Below, piece by piece: positions 1 to 7,569 of a stretch of DNA of 64,000 nt; position 1 is the first letter of the stretch; every line of letters starts with the position of its first letter. Source of the stretch: Pseudoponticoccus marisrubri. Its GTDB lineage: Bacteria; Pseudomonadota; Alphaproteobacteria; Rhodobacterales; Rhodobacteraceae. The stretch is taken from NCBI RefSeq assembly GCF_001482405.1, contig NZ_LPXO01000011.1, positions 1-64,000 on the forward strand, written 5' to 3'. Under the pieces are notes generated by a model. That model was not told the origin of the DNA. It did not search any database and saw only the letters and a list, made by a program, of their open reading frames with translations. The position numbers and the translations under genes were made by a program.

Positions 1-114
1 GTCCTTGGATGTTCCGGATTTCTGGCTCATCTTCGCTCCTTGGTGCCTGCGATGATCCAGAAATCCTCCGTTACGAAAACCTCAAATCTGTCCCACAGGC
101 GCTGACGTCAGACA
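1..114 (-). mobile_element. Terminal fragment of an IS3-family-like element, with the transposase orfA start
   Basis: On the minus strand an ATG at 30-28 opens a frame that leaves the window after ten codons (MSQKSGTSKD), preceded by GGAGCGAAG as ribosome binding site. I remember this N-terminus from orfA proteins of IS3-family elements of alphaproteobacteria; that is recognition, not a search. The outer end is inferred at about position 114, where the sequence ends GACGTCAGACA with the terminal CA usual for IS3 elements. The rest of the element lies outside the window, so neither its integrity nor the other inverted repeat can be seen. It marks the left edge of the exported-hydrolase islet. 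Confidence 0.5.
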
Positions 115-261
115 ACACGGGATGTGACACCTAGGCTCTTGACCCTGCTAAGCCCTTGTGGATCTTCGCTTACCCACCTTGGCACATCGATGCCGTTGGG
201 GGAGCGGTCATATCATTAAAGTCGGTTCAAACACTCAGGCAATTGGGATAGGATAAACGCC
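115..261. other. Intergenic leader between the IS end and the first islet gene
   Basis: AT-richer non-coding stretch. It must carry the promoter of the plus-strand gene run that starts at 262 unless transcription enters from the IS. I see no convincing -35/-10 pair, operator or riboswitch in it. Confidence 0.4.
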
Positions 262-660
262 ATGCTAAGACGCATTCTATTGACAATCCTCACGGGCACT
301 ATACTCGCCAACTGTACGTCCTCTCCGCACGGGAGAAACACTGCGGGGCCCGTGTCAAACGGCCAAACCCAGACGCAGCGGCAACTGGTGGTTGAGGTGT
401 CCTACTTTGAGCGGCTGCTGGTTCCCGCCGGCTCGCAGCTGATCATTCAGGTTGCGGGTGGACCCAAGGTAGCGCAGCCGATCAAAACCAGCCTGCCATA
501 CCGCGTTCAAACCATTCTACCGCCCGACATTCAGTTCCCAGCCACAGTGACGGTGCGTATCGAAAGCGCCCTTGGACATATTTTGATCGGTCAGGGGCGA
601 CTGATCGGCTGGCCTCAAGAAAGCTTGAAAATCATCGCAAAGACCAGCACAGTAGAGTGA
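262..660 (+). CDS. YscW/YbaY-like lipoprotein
   Basis: 132-residue exported protein. The N-terminus has positive residues, a hydrophobic stretch and a lipobox-like LANC, so Cys-18 is a likely lipidation site. After a polar linker, residues about 42-130 form one small beta-rich domain with the signature ERLLVPAGS, a PY turn, FPA and GH. The same pattern recurs in the C-terminal domain of the OmpA-like protein at 5592-6590, which places both in a YscW/YbaY-like lipoprotein domain family. In known members this domain is a small periplasmic beta-sandwich, sometimes acting as pilotin or chaperone. AGGA precedes the ATG by about eight bases. First gene of the islet's plus-strand run; the next gene starts 15 bp downstream. 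The role is inferred only. Confidence 0.6.
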   Translation: MLRRILLTILTGTILANCTSSPHGRNTAGPVSNGQTQTQRQLVVEVSYFERLLVPAGSQLIIQVAGGPKVAQPIKTSLPYRVQTILPPDIQFPATVTVRIESALGHILIGQGRLIGWPQESLKIIAKTSTVE

Positions 661-675
661 AGGGAAGGATTGATT

Positions 676-1221
676 ATGAAGATCTCTTGTTTTAAAGTAT
701 GTTCTGTAGTTGTCTTGATAGCCGCATTTTCCACACCCGCCTTATCCTGCATCGACGGCTTCATGACAGGGTTGTCCGACTACACGGGGGGCGACCGGAG
801 TGGAAAAAAAACATTCCGTGTAGAGGAGTTTCTTGTAATTTGTGTCACACCCAAACAATCGGGCTATATGGCGATATATGATTCCCCAGCGCAGGGGGAT
901 TTCGAACAGCTCTACCCGAATGTCATGACGCATGACCAAGGAGAGACCTTTTCTCGTGTCAGCGGTGGAGAAACCTACTGTTTTGGCACCAGCGACAGCT
1001 TCCCCATGTATCACCCAAGCTCAGAAGGTTTGGGGCGGGGTAAGGTCTCCGTTGTACTGACAGCGTCGCAAGACCAGCAACTGCCGGCAGAGGATTTTGA
1101 GATTCCCGGGCAGCGTGTTCGGTCTGGCGTGATGAACCGGTACCTTTCGATTCACTCGGAGAGTCAGGGTAAGTGCACCGATCGCGAAGTGAAGTATTTG
1201 TACTATGACGTCATACAATGA
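676..1221 (+). CDS. Secreted DUF4384-like protein
   Basis: 181 residues with a clear signal peptide (MKISCFKVCSVVVLIAAF, cleavage near ALS-C). The mature part has an extended beta pattern with a GYMAIYD strand followed by LYPN, which resembles the DUF4384 core ('gYlyl...LfPN'), and a later GETYCFG turn. DUF4384 domains occur in exported or protease-associated bacterial proteins; no activity is established. A second, more typical DUF4384 protein lies at 6591-7148, so the islet begins and ends with the same two families. The ATG at 676 was chosen over an upstream TTG because AGGGAAGGA lies seven bases before it. Six cysteines in the mature chain suggest disulfides. Confidence 0.5.
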   Translation: MKISCFKVCSVVVLIAAFSTPALSCIDGFMTGLSDYTGGDRSGKKTFRVEEFLVICVTPKQSGYMAIYDSPAQGDFEQLYPNVMTHDQGETFSRVSGGETYCFGTSDSFPMYHPSSEGLGRGKVSVVLTASQDQQLPAEDFEIPGQRVRSGVMNRYLSIHSESQGKCTDREVKYLYYDVIQ

Positions 1222-1234
1222 AGGATCAGGCTGC

Positions 1235-2101
1235 ATGAAAAAGTCAAATTGGGTGACTGGTGCTACTCTGGGCCTTCTCACCTTTGTTTTGGCGGGTGCC
1301 GCGGCGGCCGCGTCGACCATCGAATGCATAGCTCCGAAGTCGCAGGAACCGCAACTACGGATCATCAACGGCCAAGCAGCCAAGCCCGGCAACTGGCCGT
1401 TTATTGTCGGACTGGGTGGCAAGGGGTCGACGCAGGCGTTCTGCGGTGGGTCCCTGATTGCGTCGCAATGGGTGCTGACCGCGGCCCATTGCTACACAGG
1501 TCCGGGGTTTGAAGACCAAGTTGTGGTGCGAAGCATCGCCCGGGGCGGGCAGCTTGGCTCACAGGCCATGCCGATCGAGCGGGCGATCCGGCATCCCGAC
1601 TATGGCACCCGGGCGGACAAAGCCGATTCCGAGCTCCAGGCCATCGTCAACGACGTCATGTTGCTCAAGTTGAAAAGCCCGGCGCCGATCTCGAACAGCA
1701 ACCTCGCGCTTTTGCCATCACGCCGCGTGGAGCAAACCCTTGCCAAGCTGTCGAGCTGCGCCGAAGTAGCGGGTTGGGGTGTCACCCGCGAAGGTAGGCC
1801 CGATGGGGCAAAGCGCCTCAATCGGGTGAACGTAAAATTTCTCGAAAGCGTCCTGTGTAGGCGGGCCTACGGCAGCGGCATTTCCGGCCAGCATATCTGC
1901 GCGGGCTATGAGCAAGGCGGGCTGGACAGTTGTCAAGGTGACAGTGGTGGGCCGCTGATTATCCGCGACGGACCGAATGGTTTCTTGCAGATCGGTGTCG
2001 TCAGTTTTGGCAAGGGCTGCGCCCGCGCGGGTTTTCCCGGTGTCTATGCCAGGGTCTCGCATTTTCGGGACTGGATCTTCGAAACAGTCGAGAGCAACTG
2101 A
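1235..2101 (+). CDS. Secreted trypsin-like serine protease (S1 family) with zymogen-type activation site
   Basis: 288 residues: signal peptide (about 1-26), short pro-segment, then a chymotrypsin fold starting at RIINGQ (Arg42-Ile43), the classical zymogen cleavage site. The triad is complete: His85 in TAAHC, Asp140 in NDVMLLKL, Ser237 in GDSGGP. Asp231, six residues before the serine, predicts cleavage after Arg/Lys. Paired cysteines match the S1 disulfide pattern. The Arg42 junction is itself a trypsin-type site, so self-activation is possible. The ATG at 1235 has AAGGA ten bases upstream; an ATG at 1205 would overlap the previous gene and lengthen the signal region. The stop overlaps the next start by one base. 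Substrate unknown. Confidence 0.9.
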   Translation: MKKSNWVTGATLGLLTFVLAGAAAAASTIECIAPKSQEPQLRIINGQAAKPGNWPFIVGLGGKGSTQAFCGGSLIASQWVLTAAHCYTGPGFEDQVVVRSIARGGQLGSQAMPIERAIRHPDYGTRADKADSELQAIVNDVMLLKLKSPAPISNSNLALLPSRRVEQTLAKLSSCAEVAGWGVTREGRPDGAKRLNRVNVKFLESVLCRRAYGSGISGQHICAGYEQGGLDSCQGDSGGPLIIRDGPNGFLQIGVVSFGKGCARAGFPGVYARVSHFRDWIFETVESN

Positions 2102-2772
2102 TGATTACGTCTGTTTTGGCAAGACGCGCGCTTGCATCAATGGCCTTCGCGCTTGCCACAGTTAGCGCCGAGCCGGTCGAGGCCGCCTGCGACGGGCCCT
2201 ATCAGTTCAATGTAAAGGAGCTTGACGCAGAACTGTACCGGCGCCTTTTTTTGTCGCTGCAAAGTGAACTGGAGCGATTCTTCAACATCGAATTCTCGGC
2301 CTTCTGTCTGGATGAGGAGGAAATGGGTGCCTATTACGATGTGCAAACCAACGAAGTCACCATCGGCATCGAATTCTTTATCGAACAAGCCAGCCCCCCG
2401 GGAAATATCAACGGCGCCATTGCTATTCTGGCGCATGAGGCCGCACATAGCTTCCAGACCCGCCACGGTCTTTTGGACATGCTCAAGGAGCAAAACCCCC
2501 ATCGGGTGAAATGCATCGAACTGCACGCCGACTTTCTGGCAGGCGGTTTCATGGGGTGGAGGTCTCAATCCTTTGACATATCAGAGAAAAATATCGCCAA
2601 GATCTTCTTTAATCTGGGTGACGGCGACAGTTTGAACGATCGACACCACCACGGATTGGGTGCTGAACGATACCTGTCTTTTTTGCAGGGGTTCAGAACG
2701 CAAAACGTTGATGAAATAACCCTTTCAAGCTTGGGGATAGCGTATGTCAGCCAAACGAATTGTGATTCATAA
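2101..2772 (+). CDS. Exported putative zinc metallopeptidase (HEXXH)
   Basis: 223 residues with an N-terminal signal-like segment (about 1-29). Residues 112-116 are HEAAH, an HEXXH zinc site, followed 24 residues later by ELHADFLAG (Glu140), the pattern of the third ligand in the YpfJ-like neutral zinc metallopeptidase group. A later RHHHGLGAERYLSF segment also recalls that group's 'HGS..QR' block. This supports an active gluzincin-like peptidase in the periplasm or outside the cell, but I know no characterised close homologue. It starts on the last base of the protease stop codon (TGATG), so translation of the two is probably coupled. The next gene begins inside its 3' end, 29 bp before the stop. 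Confidence 0.65.
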   Translation: MITSVLARRALASMAFALATVSAEPVEAACDGPYQFNVKELDAELYRRLFLSLQSELERFFNIEFSAFCLDEEEMGAYYDVQTNEVTIGIEFFIEQASPPGNINGAIAILAHEAAHSFQTRHGLLDMLKEQNPHRVKCIELHADFLAGGFMGWRSQSFDISEKNIAKIFFNLGDGDSLNDRHHHGLGAERYLSFLQGFRTQNVDEITLSSLGIAYVSQTNCDS

Positions 2773-3418
2773 GATATGTATCCTTGCACTGTTGTGGATG
2801 TTCGTGCTGACTGAGAAGGCGGCGGCCCAGCAGATGCGTATCAATAATGGGTGCCCGTCGCTGGGCACCTCCAATGTGGGTCAATATACCATCGAACAGC
2901 TCAACAAGCTTTGCCACGATGAGGCCCAATCGGGCGGGCAGGTGAAACCAGCCGAAAATGGCGCGGCCCTGACCTGTGGCCAGCACCGTTTCATGGCGAT
3001 GAAAGCCCGCATCGACGTCAGCTATTCCGAAGGCGTGGCCAGCCAGCAGGTGGTCGACAAATATTGTACCAACAAGCCGGACTCCGCCCTACCCGATCAA
3101 TCCTATGAAGGGGGGGACAAGATCACCGGAACCGTGCGCTTTGAGCGCGGCTACGACACCCGCTGGAGCGGCCGCAAAGCGAGTATCTGCCAGCGTTACT
3201 ACAGCGGGCGCGCATATATCGAAAACGGTCGGATCGAATTCAACTCGGGAGGACACACATGGCGCGGAACAATTTCCCAAAGTTCATATATCTCTATTAC
3301 CCGAAACGGCGTGACGCCTCGCCCCAAAAACCACACGGTGATTTCTGGCCCTATGTTCGACGCTGAGCTGTATAATGGTTATTGTGGCGCTGGCTTCTTC
3401 CGTCTGGTCGCAGACTGA
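2744..3418 (+). CDS. Secreted protein of unknown function
   Basis: 224 residues, not recognised. The N-terminus (MSAKRIVIHKICILALLWMF, then AAAQQ) is a signal peptide. The mature chain has an N-terminal cysteine-containing part with a QLNKLCHDEA helix, and a C-terminal part rich in Gly, Tyr and Arg that looks like a beta-sandwich (ITGTVRFERGY, GGHTWRGTI). At least six cysteines suggest disulfide bonds. The start overlaps the metallopeptidase gene by 29 bp. Being embedded between peptidase and peptidoglycan-enzyme genes, it could be an inhibitor, adaptor or substrate, but nothing in the sequence decides this. Confidence 0.55.
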   Translation: MSAKRIVIHKICILALLWMFVLTEKAAAQQMRINNGCPSLGTSNVGQYTIEQLNKLCHDEAQSGGQVKPAENGAALTCGQHRFMAMKARIDVSYSEGVASQQVVDKYCTNKPDSALPDQSYEGGDKITGTVRFERGYDTRWSGRKASICQRYYSGRAYIENGRIEFNSGGHTWRGTISQSSYISITRNGVTPRPKNHTVISGPMFDAELYNGYCGAGFFRLVAD

Positions 3419-3434
3419 AACTGAAAGGAATATC

Positions 3435-4358
3435 ATGCCTCAGTTCACTTCACCTGTCTGCGTTTTGCCGCGCATGATTGTGTCGGCCACTGTGCTGTTG
3501 CTGGCCGCCTGCGTTGCTCTTCCGATCACCACTACGGGGGTGCGGGCGGACTGTCTCGCGCCTGCCAAAAGTGACGATCAGGATGTGCGCCGAAACGCCG
3601 ATCTGCTCGGCCAGGACAGCGGTCTGTGTCTGTCACGCGAGACTTTTTCAGAGAATGGCCGTGACTGGGATCTAACGATCATTCGTAACAAGGTGCATGA
3701 CCGCGGACCACTGATCTATTTGGTGCATGACAATGAACAATCTGCCTTTGATACAGCGCTGTATTCGGTGCGTCGATATGGTGGCAGCCTTGTTGCCGTC
3801 GAGTCCGGCGAAAAACGATCCCACGCGGGCCAGGACCCCAACCGAAACTTCGCGATCAATGCCAGTGATGCCGCGACCTGCCGCGATATGGTGACCAAGC
3901 CCGCGCCCGAATTCACCGAGATCATGCGCGCGCTCAATCCAGACAGGCAGTCCTTTTTTCTGACCTTGCACAACAACGATGACGGGTATTCCGGCGGTGG
4001 CGGTCTGGGCACGATCAATGTCGAACGTCCCAGCTCGATCATGCAAGGGATGCCTGCCCCACAAAGCGCCAGCGACACCGACGATGCGCTTTTGATCGCT
4101 GGCATCGAGCCATTTGGCGCCAACAAGCATGCGCGCGCGGTCACGGATCATATGCACGAGGCAGGCTATCACGTGATCTACGAACTCGTGAAATCGTCTA
4201 ACAACGACTGCTCGTTCTCCAACTTTGTGGTGCTGAACAATCTGGGGGATTACTACAATATCGAGACTCAGCACGGGCATACAGCGCAGCAAAAGCAGAT
4301 TCTGGATCATCTGATGGCTTATCTGCGCTTTCGCCCCCAAAATCAGGAAGTGAAGTGA
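3435..4358 (+). CDS. M14-like zinc carboxypeptidase/amidase, exported
   Basis: 307 residues. Key M14 elements appear in order: HDNE at 98-101 (HXXE zinc ligands), DPNRNF at 134-139 (substrate-binding Asn/Arg), TLHNN with His179 (third zinc ligand) and IETQHG near the C-terminus with Glu277 in the position of the catalytic glutamate. Spacing is compact and overall similarity looks remote, so this is a divergent member. M14 enzymes remove C-terminal residues, and some bacterial ones cut peptidoglycan stem peptides. The N-terminus has both a lipobox-like LAAC (23-26) and a possible cleavage site near VRA-D, so anchoring is open. The ATG at 3435 has AAAGGAA seven bases upstream. It overlaps the next gene by four bases (GTGA). 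Confidence 0.65.
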   Translation: MPQFTSPVCVLPRMIVSATVLLLAACVALPITTTGVRADCLAPAKSDDQDVRRNADLLGQDSGLCLSRETFSENGRDWDLTIIRNKVHDRGPLIYLVHDNEQSAFDTALYSVRRYGGSLVAVESGEKRSHAGQDPNRNFAINASDAATCRDMVTKPAPEFTEIMRALNPDRQSFFLTLHNNDDGYSGGGGLGTINVERPSSIMQGMPAPQSASDTDDALLIAGIEPFGANKHARAVTDHMHEAGYHVIYELVKSSNNDCSFSNFVVLNNLGDYYNIETQHGHTAQQKQILDHLMAYLRFRPQNQEVK

Positions 4359-5575
4359 TCTGTAAAAAACGCGCTTTGGCCGTTAGCATTGGACTTCTTG
4401 TTACGACTACGGGGGTAGGGGCGGAGCGACCGTGTCTGACCAATGCCCCCTGTCCGGCATTTTCCGACTGGCTGATAGATTTGGGCCAACAGCTGCGTGC
4501 TGAAGGGCTAGCGCAGGCCACCATCGATCGTGCTCTTGCCGGGTTGTCACTGAACGAACAGGTTGTCGAACTGGAAAACAGGCAGCCTGATTTCATTCGG
4601 ACTCTGGGTGATTATCTGGACCGGGCAGTCACGTCCGAGCGCATTCGGCTGGGGCGAAAAAAGCTGTCGGACTACGCAGATCTGCTGCAAGAGATCGAAA
4701 CTCGCTATGGCGTCCCACCGCAGGTTATCGTTGCGATCTGGGGCGTGGAAACTTCTTATGGGGGTTACCGTGGGCGCAGCGACATTGTGCGGGCACTGGC
4801 TTCGCTGGCCTATGCCGGCCGCCGCAGCGCGTTTTTCCAAACGGAGTTGATCGCTGCACTTCGCCTGTTGGAAACCGAAGGCTTTTCGCGCAAAGCGCTG
4901 AGGGGTAGCTGGGCCGGAGCGCTGGGGCATACCCAGTTCATGCCCAGTTCCTACCTCAAATTTGCCGTTGACTTCGACACAGACGGTCAGCGCAACCTGA
5001 TGGCCGATAATCCCGCAGACGCACTTGGTTCGGCTGGAGCCTATCTGGCCGCACATGGGTGGAGCGCATATCAGGACTGGGCGCTCGAAGTCCGCTTGCC
5101 CGATGGTTTCGACTACCGTTTGGCCCACCCTGACATCCGCAAGACCCCAAAGGCTTGGGCTGCTTTGGGAGTGGTTCCGATGCATGGTCGGCCCCAATCG
5201 CCTAGCCCGGCCTCGATCTATCTGCCGGTTGGGGCCGAGGGACCTGCGCTGCTTCGCTTCGGCAACTTCGAGGCATTGAAGGCTTATAATGTGACCCCCG
5301 CTTATATCCTTTCGGTTGGACTCTTGGCCGATGCTCTGGTCGGTCGTCCAAAGCTGGCAACGCCTTGGCCCACGCAGCGATTGCTATCATTGCCGGAACG
5401 ACAAGAAATGCAGACCGGCCTGGCCCAGGCGGGCCTGTTCCCGGGGGAGGTTACCGGTAAAATGACACCGAATTTCATTACCGCGGTTCAGAACTATCAA
5501 GAAATGCGGGGTATGATCCCGGATGGTTTTCCCTCCGAGTCCTTGCTGAAGGATATCCAGCTTCACGCCAATTGA
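4355..5575 (+). CDS. MltB-type lytic murein transglycosylase with C-terminal peptidoglycan-binding domain
   Basis: 406 residues with a signal peptide (about 1-24). Residues about 36-330 match the MltB/SLT catalytic domain: AIWGVETSYG holds the catalytic glutamate, and GSWAGALGHTQFMPSSY and the NPADALGSAGAYL block follow. The last 60 residues (LPERQEMQTGL onward) resemble a PG_binding_1 domain. The enzyme would cleave glycan strands to 1,6-anhydromuramoyl products in the periplasm. No lipobox is seen, so it is probably soluble. It starts with GTG overlapping the upstream TGA (GTGA) and ends the plus-strand run, 16 bp before the convergent OmpA gene. Confidence 0.88.
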   Translation: MICKKRALAVSIGLLVTTTGVGAERPCLTNAPCPAFSDWLIDLGQQLRAEGLAQATIDRALAGLSLNEQVVELENRQPDFIRTLGDYLDRAVTSERIRLGRKKLSDYADLLQEIETRYGVPPQVIVAIWGVETSYGGYRGRSDIVRALASLAYAGRRSAFFQTELIAALRLLETEGFSRKALRGSWAGALGHTQFMPSSYLKFAVDFDTDGQRNLMADNPADALGSAGAYLAAHGWSAYQDWALEVRLPDGFDYRLAHPDIRKTPKAWAALGVVPMHGRPQSPSPASIYLPVGAEGPALLRFGNFEALKAYNVTPAYILSVGLLADALVGRPKLATPWPTQRLLSLPERQEMQTGLAQAGLFPGEVTGKMTPNFITAVQNYQEMRGMIPDGFPSESLLKDIQLHAN

Positions 5576-5591
5576 CTGACGGCGGTCTGGT

Positions 5592-6590
5592 TTACTCGTC
5601 CTGCACCTGTATATTTATTTCGACCGGCTCTGAGGGTCGCTCGGACAGGTCTAGGCTTCCTGCCAGAGTATGTCCGTCTAAAGAGGTCAGGATCACATCC
5701 AAAATCGCCGGAAAGGCGAAGTCTTCAGGAACTGGCAGGCGCACATCATAGGGCGGCCCGTTTTGCGTGACGAGGCTATGCGTCACGGCGGCATCGGCGG
5801 CCGTCAGCTTCAGGCTCATGGTCGATCCCGCGGGGACAAGCAGTCGCTCCAGAAAATTGACTTGTAGGTCAAAGCCGACAACATTCTCGGTTTGCAAATC
5901 AAGGGTCAGGGTCTTTTCTGCTTCGTGCACGGCCTCCTGTGCCCCAGGGTCTCCCGTCTGCGCAGCGGGATATTCGGGCATGGGGTCCGCTTCCGGCGCG
6001 TCATAGTCTGTTCCGACCATGTCACTGACCACGGGCGTCAGCTCTACCCGGCGGTTAACTCCAGAACCTGGACTGGAGACGTCAAACAACCGTGTTTCGC
6101 CGAAGCTACGGACCTTGAAGGACATCTCGGTTTCCAGTTGAGTTTGCAGATAGGCTGCAACCGATTGCGCCCGAGCCAGCCCCAGTGCCTGATTGGCCTC
6201 CTCAGAGCCGACACTGTCTGTATGTCCGTCGATAAGAAAGGTCGAAGCAAGCAAGTCGGCTTCGCTTTGGATGACCTGCGCTACTCGCGCCAGCAGAATG
6301 ACCGACTCTTCGGTCAGCTCAGCGCTGCCGAACTCGAACACGACCGCAAATTTTGCGGATGGCACGCCGTCTGACATCTCGACAACATTGAGCGCGCGGC
6401 CAAGGGTCGCCTGTTGGCTGCCCATCATGGCGCAGCGGATTTCGTCACGTGACGCAGCGACGCCCAAAAGATTTGACAAGGATGGGCAGTCGCTTTGGGC
6501 AAAAGCAGCCTGCCCGCACAGCGCCCATGTCAGTAGAAGTATGGGGCGCATCGACGGCTTTAGGTTCAACAGCGGTGGAGCCAAAGCCAT
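5592..6590 (-). CDS. OmpA-family protein with C-terminal YscW-like domain
   Basis: 332 residues with an exported N-terminus (hydrophobic segment ending QAAFA-Q). Residues about 95-200 are an OmpA C-like peptidoglycan-binding domain (FEFGSAELTEES, DGHTDSVGSEEANQALGLARAQSV, NRRVELTPV). An acidic linker follows, then a domain of about 85 residues with ERLLVPAGS, PPYDV, FPA and GH, clearly related to the lipoprotein at 262-660. Fusing a murein-binding module to that domain suggests it anchors the islet's machinery to the cell wall. The ATG used directly abuts the upstream TAA (TAAATG), suggesting coupling; an internal ATG at 6551 would start exactly at the signal peptide and is a real alternative. 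Confidence 0.8.
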   Translation of the reverse strand: MALAPPLLNLKPSMRPILLLTWALCGQAAFAQSDCPSLSNLLGVAASRDEIRCAMMGSQQATLGRALNVVEMSDGVPSAKFAVVFEFGSAELTEESVILLARVAQVIQSEADLLASTFLIDGHTDSVGSEEANQALGLARAQSVAAYLQTQLETEMSFKVRSFGETRLFDVSSPGSGVNRRVELTPVVSDMVGTDYDAPEADPMPEYPAAQTGDPGAQEAVHEAEKTLTLDLQTENVVGFDLQVNFLERLLVPAGSTMSLKLTAADAAVTHSLVTQNGPPYDVRLPVPEDFAFPAILDVILTSLDGHTLAGSLDLSERPSEPVEINIQVQDE

Positions 6591-7148
6591 TTATTTCTCA
6601 ATTCTGTATTCTATGGTTGCGGACTGGACGGACAGCTCGGCCAACACATCTTCTAGCGTTTCAGTTGCCGTGGCAACAGGCACGATGGCTCTGGGAAAGT
6701 TTTGTCCTTTTTCGAACAAGCTTTCGATGGCCGTCTCGAATTGCTCCGTTCTGCCGCTTATAGCGATGAATTTCACGATTTCATCACCAGGGCCGCCAGT
6801 GACCTGAAACGAGTATTTTGCGCCACTGGCCGGGACCTGCAACTTATTTTCCGTTTGCTCTGCAGTCTTGTCGAACTTGTTAGGAAATATTACCCGCAGC
6901 ACACCTTCATGATCCAAGTTCAAAATGAACAGCGATTTGCCCGCTACACCTTCGACTGTAAAGGACACTTTGTCACCCAAGTGCACCAAAATGGGGTCTT
7001 TGCGATTGTTAATTGTCGCCTTTAAGGCACTGTCTTCCAAGGACAGGGCAAGCGTTCGAAACTTGTCCAGCCCCATATCTGCGCAAGCGATGGATGCTGC
7101 ACCGATAAAAAAAGCTGAAAGAGCTGATATTCCTTTGCAACTTAACAT
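6591..7148 (-). CDS. Secreted DUF4384 domain protein
   Basis: 185 residues: signal peptide MLSCKGISALSAFFIGAAS with cleavage near ACA-D, then a DUF4384 domain: HLGDKVSFTVEG, LFILNLDHEGVLRVIFPN, a lysine-rich turn, and GGPGDEIVKFIAISGR. The 'LFPN' core is present as IFPN. The ATG at 7148 was chosen because AGGAG sits seven bases upstream and the signal peptide starts there; the longer open frame has no ribosome binding site. It is cotranscribed with, and directly abuts, the OmpA-like gene. Function unknown; DUF4384 often accompanies caspase-like or other protease proteins, in line with the neighbourhood. Confidence 0.7.
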   Translation of the reverse strand: MLSCKGISALSAFFIGAASIACADMGLDKFRTLALSLEDSALKATINNRKDPILVHLGDKVSFTVEGVAGKSLFILNLDHEGVLRVIFPNKFDKTAEQTENKLQVPASGAKYSFQVTGGPGDEIVKFIAISGRTEQFETAIESLFEKGQNFPRAIVPVATATETLEDVLAELSVQSATIEYRIEK

Positions 7149-7569
7149 TTTTATTCTCCTGAAAGGACGTGGCGGAATCCTTTTCATTAAATCGCCACAC
7201 CGTAACTCTGAAATCTTAATGAGACCAAGTGCCAAGCATAGTGTGCGACAGCCAACCTTGACATGCAAGATGTTTCGAAAGGCCCCATTCGATGGCTCTC
7301 CGGTCTGGATCGGGCGTCAATACAACCACTCTAGTGCGGCAGGCAACCTAACGTCAACAAGCGTCCAGCGGGCTACGAATCAAAAAAAGCTGTCTCGTGA
7401 ACTCCTCGGGAGGGGGCATTAACCTTAAGAGCATAGAGGATCGGCATTGCTCAGATATCGCACGCGTTCTTAACAGAAAGCGCCTTGTCAGCCATTCTGT
7501 CTAAAAAGTTCGATATTGCGATCCATCGCGGTGCCCCACCGCCCCAACACAATGTCATTCAGCCTGCTA
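7149..7569. other. Intergenic stretch between the islet and the IS5-family element
   Basis: About 420 bases without a credible gene, AT-richer than the rest of the window. It must hold the promoter of the minus-strand DUF4384/OmpA pair. I see no repeat, RNA gene or operator that I can support. Confidence 0.4.
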
